Shown piece by piece: positions 1 to 8,870 of a stretch of DNA of 64,000 nucleotides. The first letter of the stretch is position 1. Every line of letters begins with the position of its first letter. This DNA comes from Hyaloraphidium curvatum (Eukaryota; Monoblepharomycota; Hyaloraphidiomycetes; Hyaloraphidiales; Hyaloraphidiaceae). The notes beneath the pieces were generated by a model. The model saw nothing but the letters and a program-made list of their open reading frames with translations, had not been told where the DNA came from and ran no database searches. Made by a program: the position numbers and the translations under genes. The stretch lies in assembly GCA_025558095.1 (NCBI GenBank), contig JAIVFI010000030.1, forward strand, positions 248,001 to 312,000, written 5' to 3'.

Positions 1-2041
1 AGGCTCGAGCGCGTATTCAAACACGATCTCGAGGTTCGTGGAGTAGAGTCGGCCAAGATAGCCAATGATGAAGTCCAATCTCTCGTCCGGACCTAATGGC
101 ATTCTGCGATTCGCCGATGACCCGATCAAGCCAATGTGCGAGCAATCTACGCCAAACCATCCACCTTTGCAGATAGTCCATAGCTGCACGGTGCATGCCG
201 CGGGAGTAGAAGTAGTCCAAAACGGCACCGTACATCTGCGGAAAGCTGAACCCAAGGCAGCTCAACCAGCACAGAAGACCAACCTTTCGAGGAGACAGGA
301 ACGCCTCGACGAAACTAGAACTGCAAGAATTCTTCGTCCTCAAAAGCTGTGCTGCCATTGCAAGGTCGGTAACAGCATAGATCCTGACAAGCGATTCATC
401 CACAAGCTGAGCTTCCTTGCCTGCATCGCCCGGCCCGTCGGCGGAAGCAGTTGCACTGCTCAACAGGCGCGCGACTCGGCGATCGGTTAGGAAACGGCAC
501 AACGCCGCAAGCGCCGATCGATCATCATTCGTGAGATCTGATGACGCCAAATGAGTAACGATGCGTAGGACGGAGAGCGTACTCACCAGAGACAAGGCCG
601 GCGTCTTCGAGCTGCGGATAGAGTTGCAAAACCATGCCAACAGGCACGTGCAGCTCCTGAAAGAGACTCATGGCATTCTCGTAGTCGTGCTGGACCGAGA
701 ACAAGTAGTGTGCCTGGAGCAGTCGTATCCGATGGATCTCTGCGTCCTACCAAAAGACGGTCAAGTGCAATAGCGTGCGCCGATATCCAGCGCTAACCTT
801 TCCTTGCTCCGTCATGTCGCTCCGTTGAAGCAGATCAGCTGCTTCTTCGTAGCTGTGCCGTGAAGTGAGTGCTTGCACCTACGACGGGGCGCGTTCAGCA
901 TCGGTAATGCCGGCAAAGTGAACAACGACACACCTGCTCTTCAAGCGAAACCACTCGGACGCTGTACAGCGATCGCATGGCAAGCACGAGGAAGCCGGAC
1001 TCGGTTCCGTGCAAAGCTAAGCCGCCTTCGATGGCATCCGTCTGGAGAAGCTCCCCGTCCGCGACAGATCGCACTTCGATACGATCCTTTGCCGCCGCAG
1101 CGCAACCCATGACCGTGAAAGCTCGAAAGTCGTCAGATATCTGGAACCCGTGAACACCGCATAGTACCAACTCAAATCTCGCGGGTGACAGGTCCATCGG
1201 ATGTGAGTCTCGGGCACGGCAGCTTCCCTAGACAGCAACAGGGTCGTTTCTAGATCAATCGGGTCAAGATGGAACAGTTTCGACCTAAAATGCCGAAGCT
1301 AACCTTGCCGAGTTATGGCCAAACTCCCTGATGTCCCCATAGGCGAGAAGATCACGTCTCCGGATTGTGGAAGTGATGATGGGAGCTTGAAATACTCCAC
1401 AACATAGGTATCGGCGTTTGCCAGGGCATACTGGTCTCCGAGCCCCACGCAGAGGGTGGCACTGTCAACCCACGACAGCGAGTTTGGCAGCCCGATGATG
1501 GCGACATCCTGCGAGACCACACATGTCAACGAATGTGCTACGTTGAACGACAAGCAGTAAAACCTTGCGGGTGCGTCTGCTCTCGGCGTCGAAGACAACG
1601 ATCCTGTTCCTGACGGAGGCGTAGAGAAAGGGTCTGTTCGGGTCCAGAGCCAAAAGCTTCGTTCCGCGAAGTCCATCGGCAATGTGCACGGGTTTCAAGG
1701 AGTGGACATCGTGCAACGTCACATTGCCGTCTACAGGCTGTGTCAGGGCAACCGACTTGTCCGTTGCGACGGGGTCCACCTTGAACAACCCAAAGCGAGT
1801 CTGGGCCCCAGTCAGCGCGGCTAATCTGGTCGACCTTCGCCCGAACAGGGAATCGCCACGCGCATCTGAGCGCAACCGCCTCCTCGCCGTGTGAGGTGTT
1901 CAGCTCATAGTCCAGAAGGGCGCCGTCCGCAGTCCCCAAGAACACACGAGACCGAGTCCCCCCGCCATCGGGTAGAGTTGCATAGCAAAGAGCGGAGAGC
2001 TCTGTTGGAAGGTCCAAAAGCAGCTCCGCAAGCTCAAACAT
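1..2041 (-). CDS. VPS39: VPS39/Vam6-like HOPS-CORVET subunit (partial, 3' end off window)
   Basis: Minus-strand multi-exon gene whose C-terminal part lies beyond base 1. The Met at 2041 opens MFELAELLLDLPTELSALCY, the expected start of a CNH (citron homology) beta-propeller. Later exons give further propeller blades, including LPNSLSWVDSATLCVGLGDQY (1430-1510), which resembles the VPS39 segment ending in CVGFKRDYYL. Around 600-730 the frame reads ENAMSLFQELHVPVGMVLQLYP, typical of the clathrin-heavy-chain-like helical repeat that follows. Near 180-260 the segment YSRGMHRAAMDYLQR is another helical repeat. Family knowledge: VPS39 links Rab7/Ypt7 to the HOPS tether for vacuole or lysosome fusion. 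TGFBRAP1/VPS3 is the main alternative because it shares the same architecture. Exon borders were not all resolved; one likely intron lies near 1814-1848. Confidence 0.75.
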
Positions 2042-2110
2042 CCGCAATCCGCGGGTGGTATACTGCTGGGCGACGCGATCGACGACGCGATCGGCCGCCA
2101 CAAAGCAAAC
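2042..2110. promoter_or_regulatory. Compact bidirectional promoter between VPS39 and USP39
   Basis: Only 69 bp separate the two divergent start codons (2041 minus, 2111 plus), so both 5' UTRs and promoters must share or overlap this stretch. No TATA box is evident. The role is inferred from spacing alone. Confidence 0.5.
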
Positions 2111-4333
2111 ATGGCAGGGGAGCCGTCTCCGACGCGAAAGAGGAAGCACGACGCCACGGAAGATGGCGATGGAGGGCGAGATACCGAGAGGCGCCGCATT
2201 GAGAGGCGTGCGGACGAGAGTGGAGCGGAAGAAGCGCTGGTCAACCCCGATACCTACTTGGACACTGCGAGTTCCGTTGCTCAACATTCAGGTTTGCGCT
2301 AACGGCGGTTTGTTCCAGGTCGACCGACACATGTAGGGCTCCAGGAAGAAATTGGGCGGCGTGGCTCTGAACGTTCATTCTGGTTGTTGGAAGGCTCGAC
2401 TTTGACTTCGAGAAAGTGTGCTCCGTCTCCCTCTCCAACCTGAATGTCTACGCTTGCCTCGTCTGTGGAAAGTACTACCAAGGTGGACTGTGTCGCTATT
2501 GCCGGAGGCTGTAGCGAGCTCATCGCCCGCGCCTTGCCGCAGGCCGAGGTGTGTCGTCCCACGCGTATTTCCACAGCGTGCACGACGACCACCACGTTTT
2601 CATCAACCTTCAGACGCTTAAGGTGATGGAGTCTGATCTCGTTGACCAGCAGTTGTTCATGGTGTCCTTGGCGCTTGCAGGTGTTCATTTTGCCAGATGG
2701 GTACGAAGTGAAGGACCGCTCTTTGAACGACATCAAGGTTCGACAGGGGCGTCGATGTCATCGGGGCCATTTGCGCTGAGCAAACGACTATCTGCAGTTC
2801 GCTCTGCAGCCTACGTTTACGGCGTCGGAGGTCGCGCAGCTTGACAGCTCCTCACAGCCTTCCTACGATCTGAACAACAAACCATACCTACCGGGTAAAT
2901 GCCCGCAGGTCCGAGCCAGTGCTGATGCTGACCGAAGCCAACGGTCATAGGCTTCGTAGGTCTCAACAACATCAAGGCCAACGACTTCATCAATGCTGTT
3001 GTACAAGGCTTGGCCCATGCCACAGAGCTTCGTGACTTTTTCCTCCTCCAGAATCTCACGGGACGATCAGAACTTGGTGAGCCGCATGACGTTTCGATCT
3101 CGTCAAAACTGAGGCAGCATTGGCTGCAGTGCAACGTTTTGGCATGCTTCTTCGCAAGCTCTACAGCCCACGGGCCTTCAAGGGTCAAGTCAGTCCGCAC
3201 GAGTTTGTGCAGGTGAGAGGCGATCCTTCGGCTCAGAACGGTCCTAACGATATGCGGTGCACATCAGGAGGTATCCAATGCTAGCCAAAAGAAGTTTCGC
3301 TTGACGGAGCAATCTGATGTTGTCGAGTTCCTCCTGTGGTTCCTCAACAAGTTGCACCTGGATCTGGGTGGAACCAAGAAACCTGGCAGCAGTGTGTTGA
3401 GGCATCAGTCACACATTCCTTCGTAACCCTCCATGTCCTCAGGCACCGTACACAAGCTGTTCCAAGGGGAGTTGCGGATGTCAACAGAGGTACTTCCTGG
3501 CAAGGCCCCAGAACCTGTGGGGCAAGCTCAAGCCAGTAAGCATCACTGAGCGGAAAATGGAGGATGGTCTAATTTGCTATGGCAGAACAAGAGCAAAGCG
3601 TACCTTTCCTTGTGCTTGGTTTGGACCTTCCCCCTGCTCCCCTCTTCCAGGATGAAATGGAAAAAAACATCATTCCGCAAGTAGGCTACGGTCGTTGAGC
3701 TTTGCCTTGCTCTGCCTCACATTCTCACAGGTGCCATTGACAACGCTGCTTGCAAAGTACAATGGCTTGACAACTCTGGTATGTTTGCACCATCCAAGCT
3801 CCTTTTTGCTGATGATCAAACACTCAGGATGCTGGAGGTGTCCGAAAGCGCTACATCCTTACCAAGCTGCCAAGATACCTGGTTTTCCATGTGAAGCGGT
3901 TCACCAAGAACAACTTCACAATGGAGAAGAATCCGACCATTGTCAATTTTCCCATCAAGAGCCTGGACATGGCTGATTGTGAGTTGTACTCCTCTTCACC
4001 ATGCATTGTCTCATCATGTGGCACTTGGGATCCGCTGTAGTTCTTGATCCTGCAGCAGCAAGTGGAGGGAGCTTAAAGTACAATCTGGTGGCGAATATCT
4101 GCCATGAAGGGAAACCTGGACCAGGCAATGGGACCTACAAGGTCCACGTGTACAGCAAAGGGCGGGATCAGTGGTACCAGATCCAGGATCTGATTGTGGA
4201 GGAGATTCTGCCTCAGATGATATTCCTTTCTGAATCGTATCTCCAGGTGCGTGTTTGGTGCTGAGCATGCAATCCGTTGTTTCTCATGCAGTCCTTCTTC
4301 AAATTTCGAAACAAGATCTGGGAACAGCAGTAG
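2111..4333 (+). CDS. USP39: USP39/Sad1-like U4/U6.U5 tri-snRNP protein, pseudo-deubiquitinase
   Basis: Multi-exon gene. Exon 1 encodes a basic, acidic-patched N-terminus ending in NPDTYLDT. The ZnF-UBP domain follows (DFEKVCSVSLSNLNVYACLVCGKYYQ, then a clear 60-bp intron at 2483-2542, then GRGVSSHAYFHSV). The USP fold begins with VGLNNIKANDF near 2966: where active USPs have a catalytic Cys this protein has the Asp-containing box known from human USP39, so it is probably inactive. Later exons match the family in order: LLAKYNG, RFTKNNFTMEKNPTIVNFP, LVANICHEGKPG and ILPQMIFLSESYLQ, ending SFFKFRNKIWEQQ and stop. Family role: tri-snRNP stability and spliceosome assembly in the nucleus. At least eight short introns are present. 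It is head-to-head with VPS39, and its 3' end borders the transposon nest. Confidence 0.9.
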
Positions 4334-4469
4334 CCTGCTGGGTGAATCACTCTTTTGTCATCTGGTGTGGGTATAATGCGTAGATCTAGATGTGCCGATC
4401 AAATTGAGGCCTGCTGTGTCCATTGGCTCCTTGAACGTTGGAAGTGAATGTTTTTTCTTCCATTTCCCG
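4334..4469. other. Spacer between USP39 and the transposon nest
   Basis: Holds the USP39 3' end and non-coding sequence. No ORF or repeat recognised. Confidence 0.5.
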
Positions 4470-5327
4470 TGAGAAGGAGGACTGGAAGAAGGAGTATCAG
4501 GGGGAAGGCACGAGAGTTTGAGAAGGAGAGGAAGAAGCTGGAGAAGAAGCTGCGGAATATTGCGGAGCACAAGAACTCTGAGCTGCTGGATTGACTCTTC
4601 AGGCCATGCATGTGAGAGCCTAAGGGATACTACTGCTTGGGAAGACTTATGCGGGGCAGAAGGGCAAGTGTGCAAGCCCGTGCCCTTTGCGGAGCTGTTA
4701 TGCCACACAGTGTATACAAGGAGATGGTGGCCAGCGCCGAGTGCATGACCAAGATCAAGGAAGACCCCAGGCTCACGTTCCCATGCCACCGACCACTTCC
4801 CAAGGCCACGATCATGCCTTTTGGGAACCTGCTGCGCCCCATGACCCTCAACGAGCTCGAGAAGGTCCTGAAGTAACAAGGCTCTTGACGGCAGGGCAGC
4901 GGACAAGGATGGGATCAGGCTTGAGTTCGTCAAGTACAGGACCACTTTGCTGAAGTAAACAAAGCTGTTGTCGATCTCCTCAACGACGTGCTCAATGGCA
5001 TCAACGTGCAAGACTGGGGCCAGACACTGCTGGTAATGCTACACAAGAAGGGACCCAAGAACGTCGTGGCTGGCAACTACTGGGGCATCAGCATAGAGAG
5101 GGCATTGGAGAAGGTCTTTTCCCTGGTCTGAAACTCTTGGCTAGCTCCCTGGGTTGAGTGCAACAAGCTGCTGAAAGGCTCGCAGTTTGGATTCTGCGCA
5201 GGGAGGTCAACCCTTCATGCAGTGTTCCTTGCTGAGGTGCTCTTCTCGCTCCTTGGCCAACGCATGCAAGGAGAAGCTGATCATGGTTTGTAGATTTCAC
5301 AAAGGCTTTTGACACGGTGGAGCACCT

Positions 5328-5419
5328 TGTTGAGACACACTAGACCACTGAGCCAAAGAGTAGCGCACGTCGGTGGCATCCAGTAGCCTAGGCATCTAGG
5401 GCATGCACATCTCCCAACA
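5328..5419. mobile_element. 92-bp solo mini-LTR with CACCT target duplication
   Basis: Against copy B, LINE copy A carries an extra 92 bp that begins TGTTG and ends CAACA (perfect 5-bp terminal inverted repeat). It is flanked by CACCT on both sides (5323-5327 and 5420-5424). A TG...CA sequence with a 5-bp duplication is the signature of a solo LTR, here unusually short, like those of TRIM or SMART elements. It has no coding capacity. Confidence 0.75.
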
Positions 5420-5702
5420 CACCTGAGGTTGTGGAAGAAGCTGGAGGAGATAGGTGTGCCCAAACAGATTGTTGACATGTTTGAGATGGCATCAGGATGG
5501 GACCAAGTGGGACTTCATCAAGTTCCTGACCGAGTGAAGCAGGGGGACCCCCTCCTCTCATCATATCACTGTTCTTCGTCTTGTTCATCAACAATATTGC
5601 TGCTTTCATGGAGGCCTTTGGTGCAAAGGGGATGGATCTGGGCATGGGGATCGAGGAGGAGGAGGATTAGGAGAGGATGGTCAGTCTAGCTTGCTGGCTT
5701 TG

Positions 5703-5926
5703 TGTTGGAATGGATTGTTGCTACGATTCTGTATCAATAGGGAGTCTATTGGCGTGTGGGGATACTTGGGTACGACCGGAGGGGTCATCTAGGGACTTGT
5801 CATCGCAAGGGAATGGACAACGGGTCAACGTGAAACTGTCCCTCTCCCCATCCCGTCCATCTGAGTTCTGACCCGGTTCAGACCACTGGGGCTACGTCTT
5901 CCCCACGCCCCATAGCCACTCCAACA
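5703..5926 (+). repeat. 5' LTR of the gag-only element (224 bp)
   Basis: Starts TGTTGGAATGG and ends CCACTCCAACA. It matches 8480-8703 across its length by eye, so insertion is recent relative to decay of the surrounding LINE. Confidence 0.9.
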
Positions 5927-5940
5927 GGTCTATGAGCCCA
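5927..5940 (+). promoter_or_regulatory. Candidate primer binding site (half initiator tRNA-Met)
   Basis: Directly after the 5' LTR comes GGTCTATGAGCCCA. TATGAGCCC is complementary to the 5' anticodon stem plus CAU of initiator tRNA-Met (GGGCTCATA). Priming from a tRNA half cut in the anticodon loop is known for Drosophila copia. Only 9 nt match clearly, so this is an inference. Confidence 0.4.
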
Positions 5941-6076
5941 AAGGGTTGTGAAAGACGAAAGATGCGGCTGTGAAGTTGCCGGGTGGCGCACATAGCCGGG
6001 GGAGCCGCAATCTACCAACGCTGGTTCTGGAACTGCCTGGACAGGTTGGAGAACGCTGAAAGAGAGCGTGCTCAAG

Positions 6077-8095
6077 ATGAGGAGCTTGCGGGATCGTGGA
6101 ATTGAGTTCACGATGGGAGGCAGAATATGGAGAGTGGTACAGGGGACCATTCTCAGGGAGGACGGAAGGAACCTCCGAGACTGGAAGCTTGCGATGGAAA
6201 AGAAGCTCCAGATAGAAGGACTGTTGCCCTACGTGACAGGAGCAATGGCAAAGCCAACTGTGGGTGTGGCAGGGGCCACGACCAAGGACATGGACGACTG
6301 GATTGCACACGACCAAGTGGCCCAGGGATTGATCCTGGAGACTCTACCAAGGGCACTGCAACGTGTATTCTTCTCTGTGGACACTGCCAGGGAGATCTGG
6401 GACGGTCTGGAGAGGAAATTCGCGAGGGAGAACGAACTCTGGAACACGTCTGAAGGCACAGCGGGACGGAGCGCCAATGAGGAGTGCCAGGGAGCACAAT
6501 CGACCGTGGAAACTCGAAGATCAGATGGAGGAGCATCCAAGGGAGGCCGAGATGGCGATGGAAAACGTGTCAGAGGTCAGAAACGACGCGGTGTCGAGCG
6601 AGGTGGTGATCAATCACGTGGAAGCACGAGAAACGCGTCGAGAAACGCTTGCTATATGTGTGGAGAGGTTGGGCATTACGCCAGGAATTGCTTACACCGC
6701 GGAAACGCGTGTCTTCGGTGCGGGGAACCTGGACACTGGGAGACACTCTGTAAGAGGATCGCGGAGACCAATGCGCGTGAGGAGAAGCAGATGGAGCTTA
6801 CCTTGGACGATAATCTGATCAAGGAGAACCTCGTGGATATGGTAGTGGCACTGGGAGTCAAGGATTGGAAGGAGAACGCGTTCCACGGGGAGGAGCGCGG
6901 GCGCGAAGTGCTGGAGGGTTCCAGGAAGGCAGCACACGTGAATGCTCTCGGGGACAGGACCATGGAGGAAAATAACGCGTCTAGGAACGTGTTGGAGGTC
7001 GAGGAACCACTTTTTGGAGAGGATGTTTGTGGCCTACGTGACTTTGGGACCACGAAGGGATCGGCGATGGCGGGCGGTATTCAGAAGACACAACTGAGGT
7101 TCTTGACAGGGAAGATCATCACTTTGATGGAGGATGCAAACATTGGAGATCGATGTGGAGCATTGCCATCGATTGAGAGCGTGGTGAAGATGGGATTCCT
7201 GGTGCTGTTGGGCCCAGAGGGTGGCAATATTCTTTCCCCAGAGGGTGAACTCATGGGAACACTGAGTTTGCACAACGGCTCGTATCAGATGAACGCAGAG
7301 ATCGTGGAGGATGATCCCTACCTTGCAGAGGGAGCTAGAGGCTCGGATTTCGAAGTACATGAGGTGTGTGACTTGACCAGAGGAGGGCCTGACTGTGGAA
7401 GTGGAAGTACCTTCAGCAGAGCTGAGAAATTGGACGCATCATATGGAGGGATGCAGCAGACACTCATGCAAGACGATTTGATCATGCTGGACAACCAGGG
7501 GGATTTGAATTTGGTTCAGAATGGAGATGCTGAAACAGATTTTGTTGCTGACTTGGGAAAGGAGACTAAAGATGCAAATGAACAGCTGCTTTGCGAACTT
7601 GACAGGGACATTTTGATGGAAGATCACTCCGAACCAGACATGATTCAGGAGGAGGTGGAGCTGCATGGAGAGTCTGTGAGATCTGATGCTTGCAACAAAC
7701 TGGATCCTGAGGGTGGTGAACCAGAGACAAAGGGTATTGGTGATACAGATGTTCTTGGGCACTGTACAGGGAACGACCCATTCCTGGAAGGAGCAGAAGA
7801 AAGCGATTCAGGGGGAGTGATGAAGGGTGACTCACTTTCTGGGAGACTTGCTGTTGGTGAATCACTTTCTGGGAGATGTGCTTTTGATCCAGTCAACACG
7901 GGACACGTGGAGGAGGTGTTGCAAGGACATCATCAGAGTGCTTTGCCAACAAGCTTGAAGGACAACTGGATGGACTCTAAAGGAGGAGAGCATGTGACCA
8001 ATGGAAGAGCCAGATACTCTAGGAAGACTCTGGAATGGTGGAAACTGACCAGGTGGAAGGACCTGGAGAAACCACGCATGCAATGGGACTGTTGA
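6077..8095 (+). CDS. Gag-like protein with two CCHC zinc knuckles and long acidic tail
   Basis: 672-codon ORF from the ATG at 6077 (an in-frame GTG lies at 6068). Residues about 20-130 form a copia/UBN2-type Gag domain with the family pattern WKLAMEKKLQIEGL and WDGLERKFARE. Two CX2CX4HX4C knuckles follow: CYMCGEVGHYARNC and CLRCGEPGHWETLC. The remaining roughly 470 residues are strongly acidic (many D, E, G) and match no family I recognise. No aspartic protease DSGA motif is present. The ORF is uninterrupted despite lacking pol, which suggests that the protein itself is under selection. Likely role: RNA-binding structural protein of the virus-like particle. Confidence 0.8.
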   Translation: MRSLRDRGIEFTMGGRIWRVVQGTILREDGRNLRDWKLAMEKKLQIEGLLPYVTGAMAKPTVGVAGATTKDMDDWIAHDQVAQGLILETLPRALQRVFFSVDTAREIWDGLERKFARENELWNTSEGTAGRSANEECQGAQSTVETRRSDGGASKGGRDGDGKRVRGQKRRGVERGGDQSRGSTRNASRNACYMCGEVGHYARNCLHRGNACLRCGEPGHWETLCKRIAETNAREEKQMELTLDDNLIKENLVDMVVALGVKDWKENAFHGEERGREVLEGSRKAAHVNALGDRTMEENNASRNVLEVEEPLFGEDVCGLRDFGTTKGSAMAGGIQKTQLRFLTGKIITLMEDANIGDRCGALPSIESVVKMGFLVLLGPEGGNILSPEGELMGTLSLHNGSYQMNAEIVEDDPYLAEGARGSDFEVHEVCDLTRGGPDCGSGSTFSRAEKLDASYGGMQQTLMQDDLIMLDNQGDLNLVQNGDAETDFVADLGKETKDANEQLLCELDRDILMEDHSEPDMIQEEVELHGESVRSDACNKLDPEGGEPETKGIGDTDVLGHCTGNDPFLEGAEESDSGGVMKGDSLSGRLAVGESLSGRCAFDPVNTGHVEEVLQGHHQSALPTSLKDNWMDSKGGEHVTNGRARYSRKTLEWWKLTRWKDLEKPRMQWDC

Positions 8096-8401
8096 GCTTT
8101 GATTTAGATCAGCAGACCTTACGTGAAGGATCTGTGCAATGTGCAACGAGGCAGAACCAGTCTGTGTGCAGGAAACTAGCAAGAGGTGCATAACACTGTG
8201 ATGCAAATGACTGGACTTGAAGGACCAAAAATGGATAGCTAAGTTTGAGCATTTCAAAGCACTTCGGGGATTTGTGGAGATTTGAAAGTGAAACTGGAGA
8301 TTTCTCAGGGATTCTTGACAGGAGGGGAGTATTGAAAGTGACTTGATAATTGCAACTGGATAGCAACTGGAGAACATAACTGGGAGACAACTTTGCAACG
8401 A

Positions 8402-8479
8402 GGGGGAGTGTTGGAACCTATGCATTGCTACGTTGTTGGGATTGATATGCACTGGAGGGAATCTTGCAACAAGGGGGAG
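8402..8479 (+). promoter_or_regulatory. Duplicated polypurine tract / LTR start
   Basis: Two purine tracts, AGGGGGAG at 8401-8408 and AAGGGGGAG at 8471-8479, each sit immediately before a TGTTGGAA LTR start (8409 and 8480). The 71-bp spacing looks like a partial tandem duplication of tract plus LTR start. Confidence 0.7.
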
Positions 8480-8703
8480 TGTTGGAATGGATTGTTGCTA
8501 CGATTCTGTATCAATAGGGAGTCTATTGGCGTGTGGGGATACTTGGGTACGACCGGAGGGGTCATCTAGGGACTTGTCATCGCAAGGGAATGGACAACGG
8601 GTCAACGTGAAACTGTCCCTCTCCCCATCCCGTCCATCTGAGTTCTGACCCGGTTCAGACCACTGGGGCTACGTCTTCCCCACGCCCCATAGCCACTCCA
8701 ACA
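8480..8703 (+). repeat. 3' LTR of the gag-only element (224 bp)
   Basis: Same sequence as the 5' LTR. If plus-strand priming used the upstream tract, the LTR would begin at 8409 instead and be 295 bp long. Confidence 0.9.
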
Positions 8704-8870
8704 CTTTGTTCTTTGCAGACGACACCACTTTGATCTCGAAGACGGTGAAGGATGCCGAGATGCAGCTGGATCTTCTGTCTGCATATGCCAGTGCAAATGG
8801 GCTGGAGATCAACGTCAGCAAAACAGAGTGGATGGCCAGGAGGATACCCCACCATGTGAAGCTCCTGTAC

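Larger units (their letters stand above)
5703..8703 (+). mobile_element. Gag-only non-autonomous LTR retrotransposon (TR-GAG type), 3001 bp
   Basis: Bounded by two 224-bp LTRs (5703-5926 and 8480-8703), each TGTTGGA...TCCAACA, and flanked by a 5-bp duplication CTTTG (5698-5702 and 8704-8708). Removing the element restores a LINE reading matching copy B, which proves the insertion. The inside holds one long gag-like ORF and no protease, integrase, RT or RNase H. It must therefore rely on another element's pol, perhaps a copia relative; the gag type supports that guess. Two purine tracts precede LTR-like starts at the 3' side (see findings). Confidence 0.92.
4470..8870 (+). mobile_element. Non-LTR retrotransposon (LINE) copy A, decayed and interrupted
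   Basis: The LINE sequence occupies 4470-5702 and 8704-8870; the 3001 bp between are a younger nested LTR element. From 4470 it aligns base-for-base with copy B (from about 9258): a charged linker (EKEDWKKEYQ), then reverse-transcriptase segments with many frameshifts and stops. The RT block FFADDTTLISKTVKD resumes exactly after the insertion at 8704, giving the F-A-D-D form of the catalytic Y-x-D-D box. A second, 92-bp insertion sits at 5328-5419. No intact ORF survives, so this is a dead copy. The 5' truncation is typical of target-primed reverse transcription. At 8870/8871 it joins directly to endonuclease-end sequence of copy B. Confidence 0.85.
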
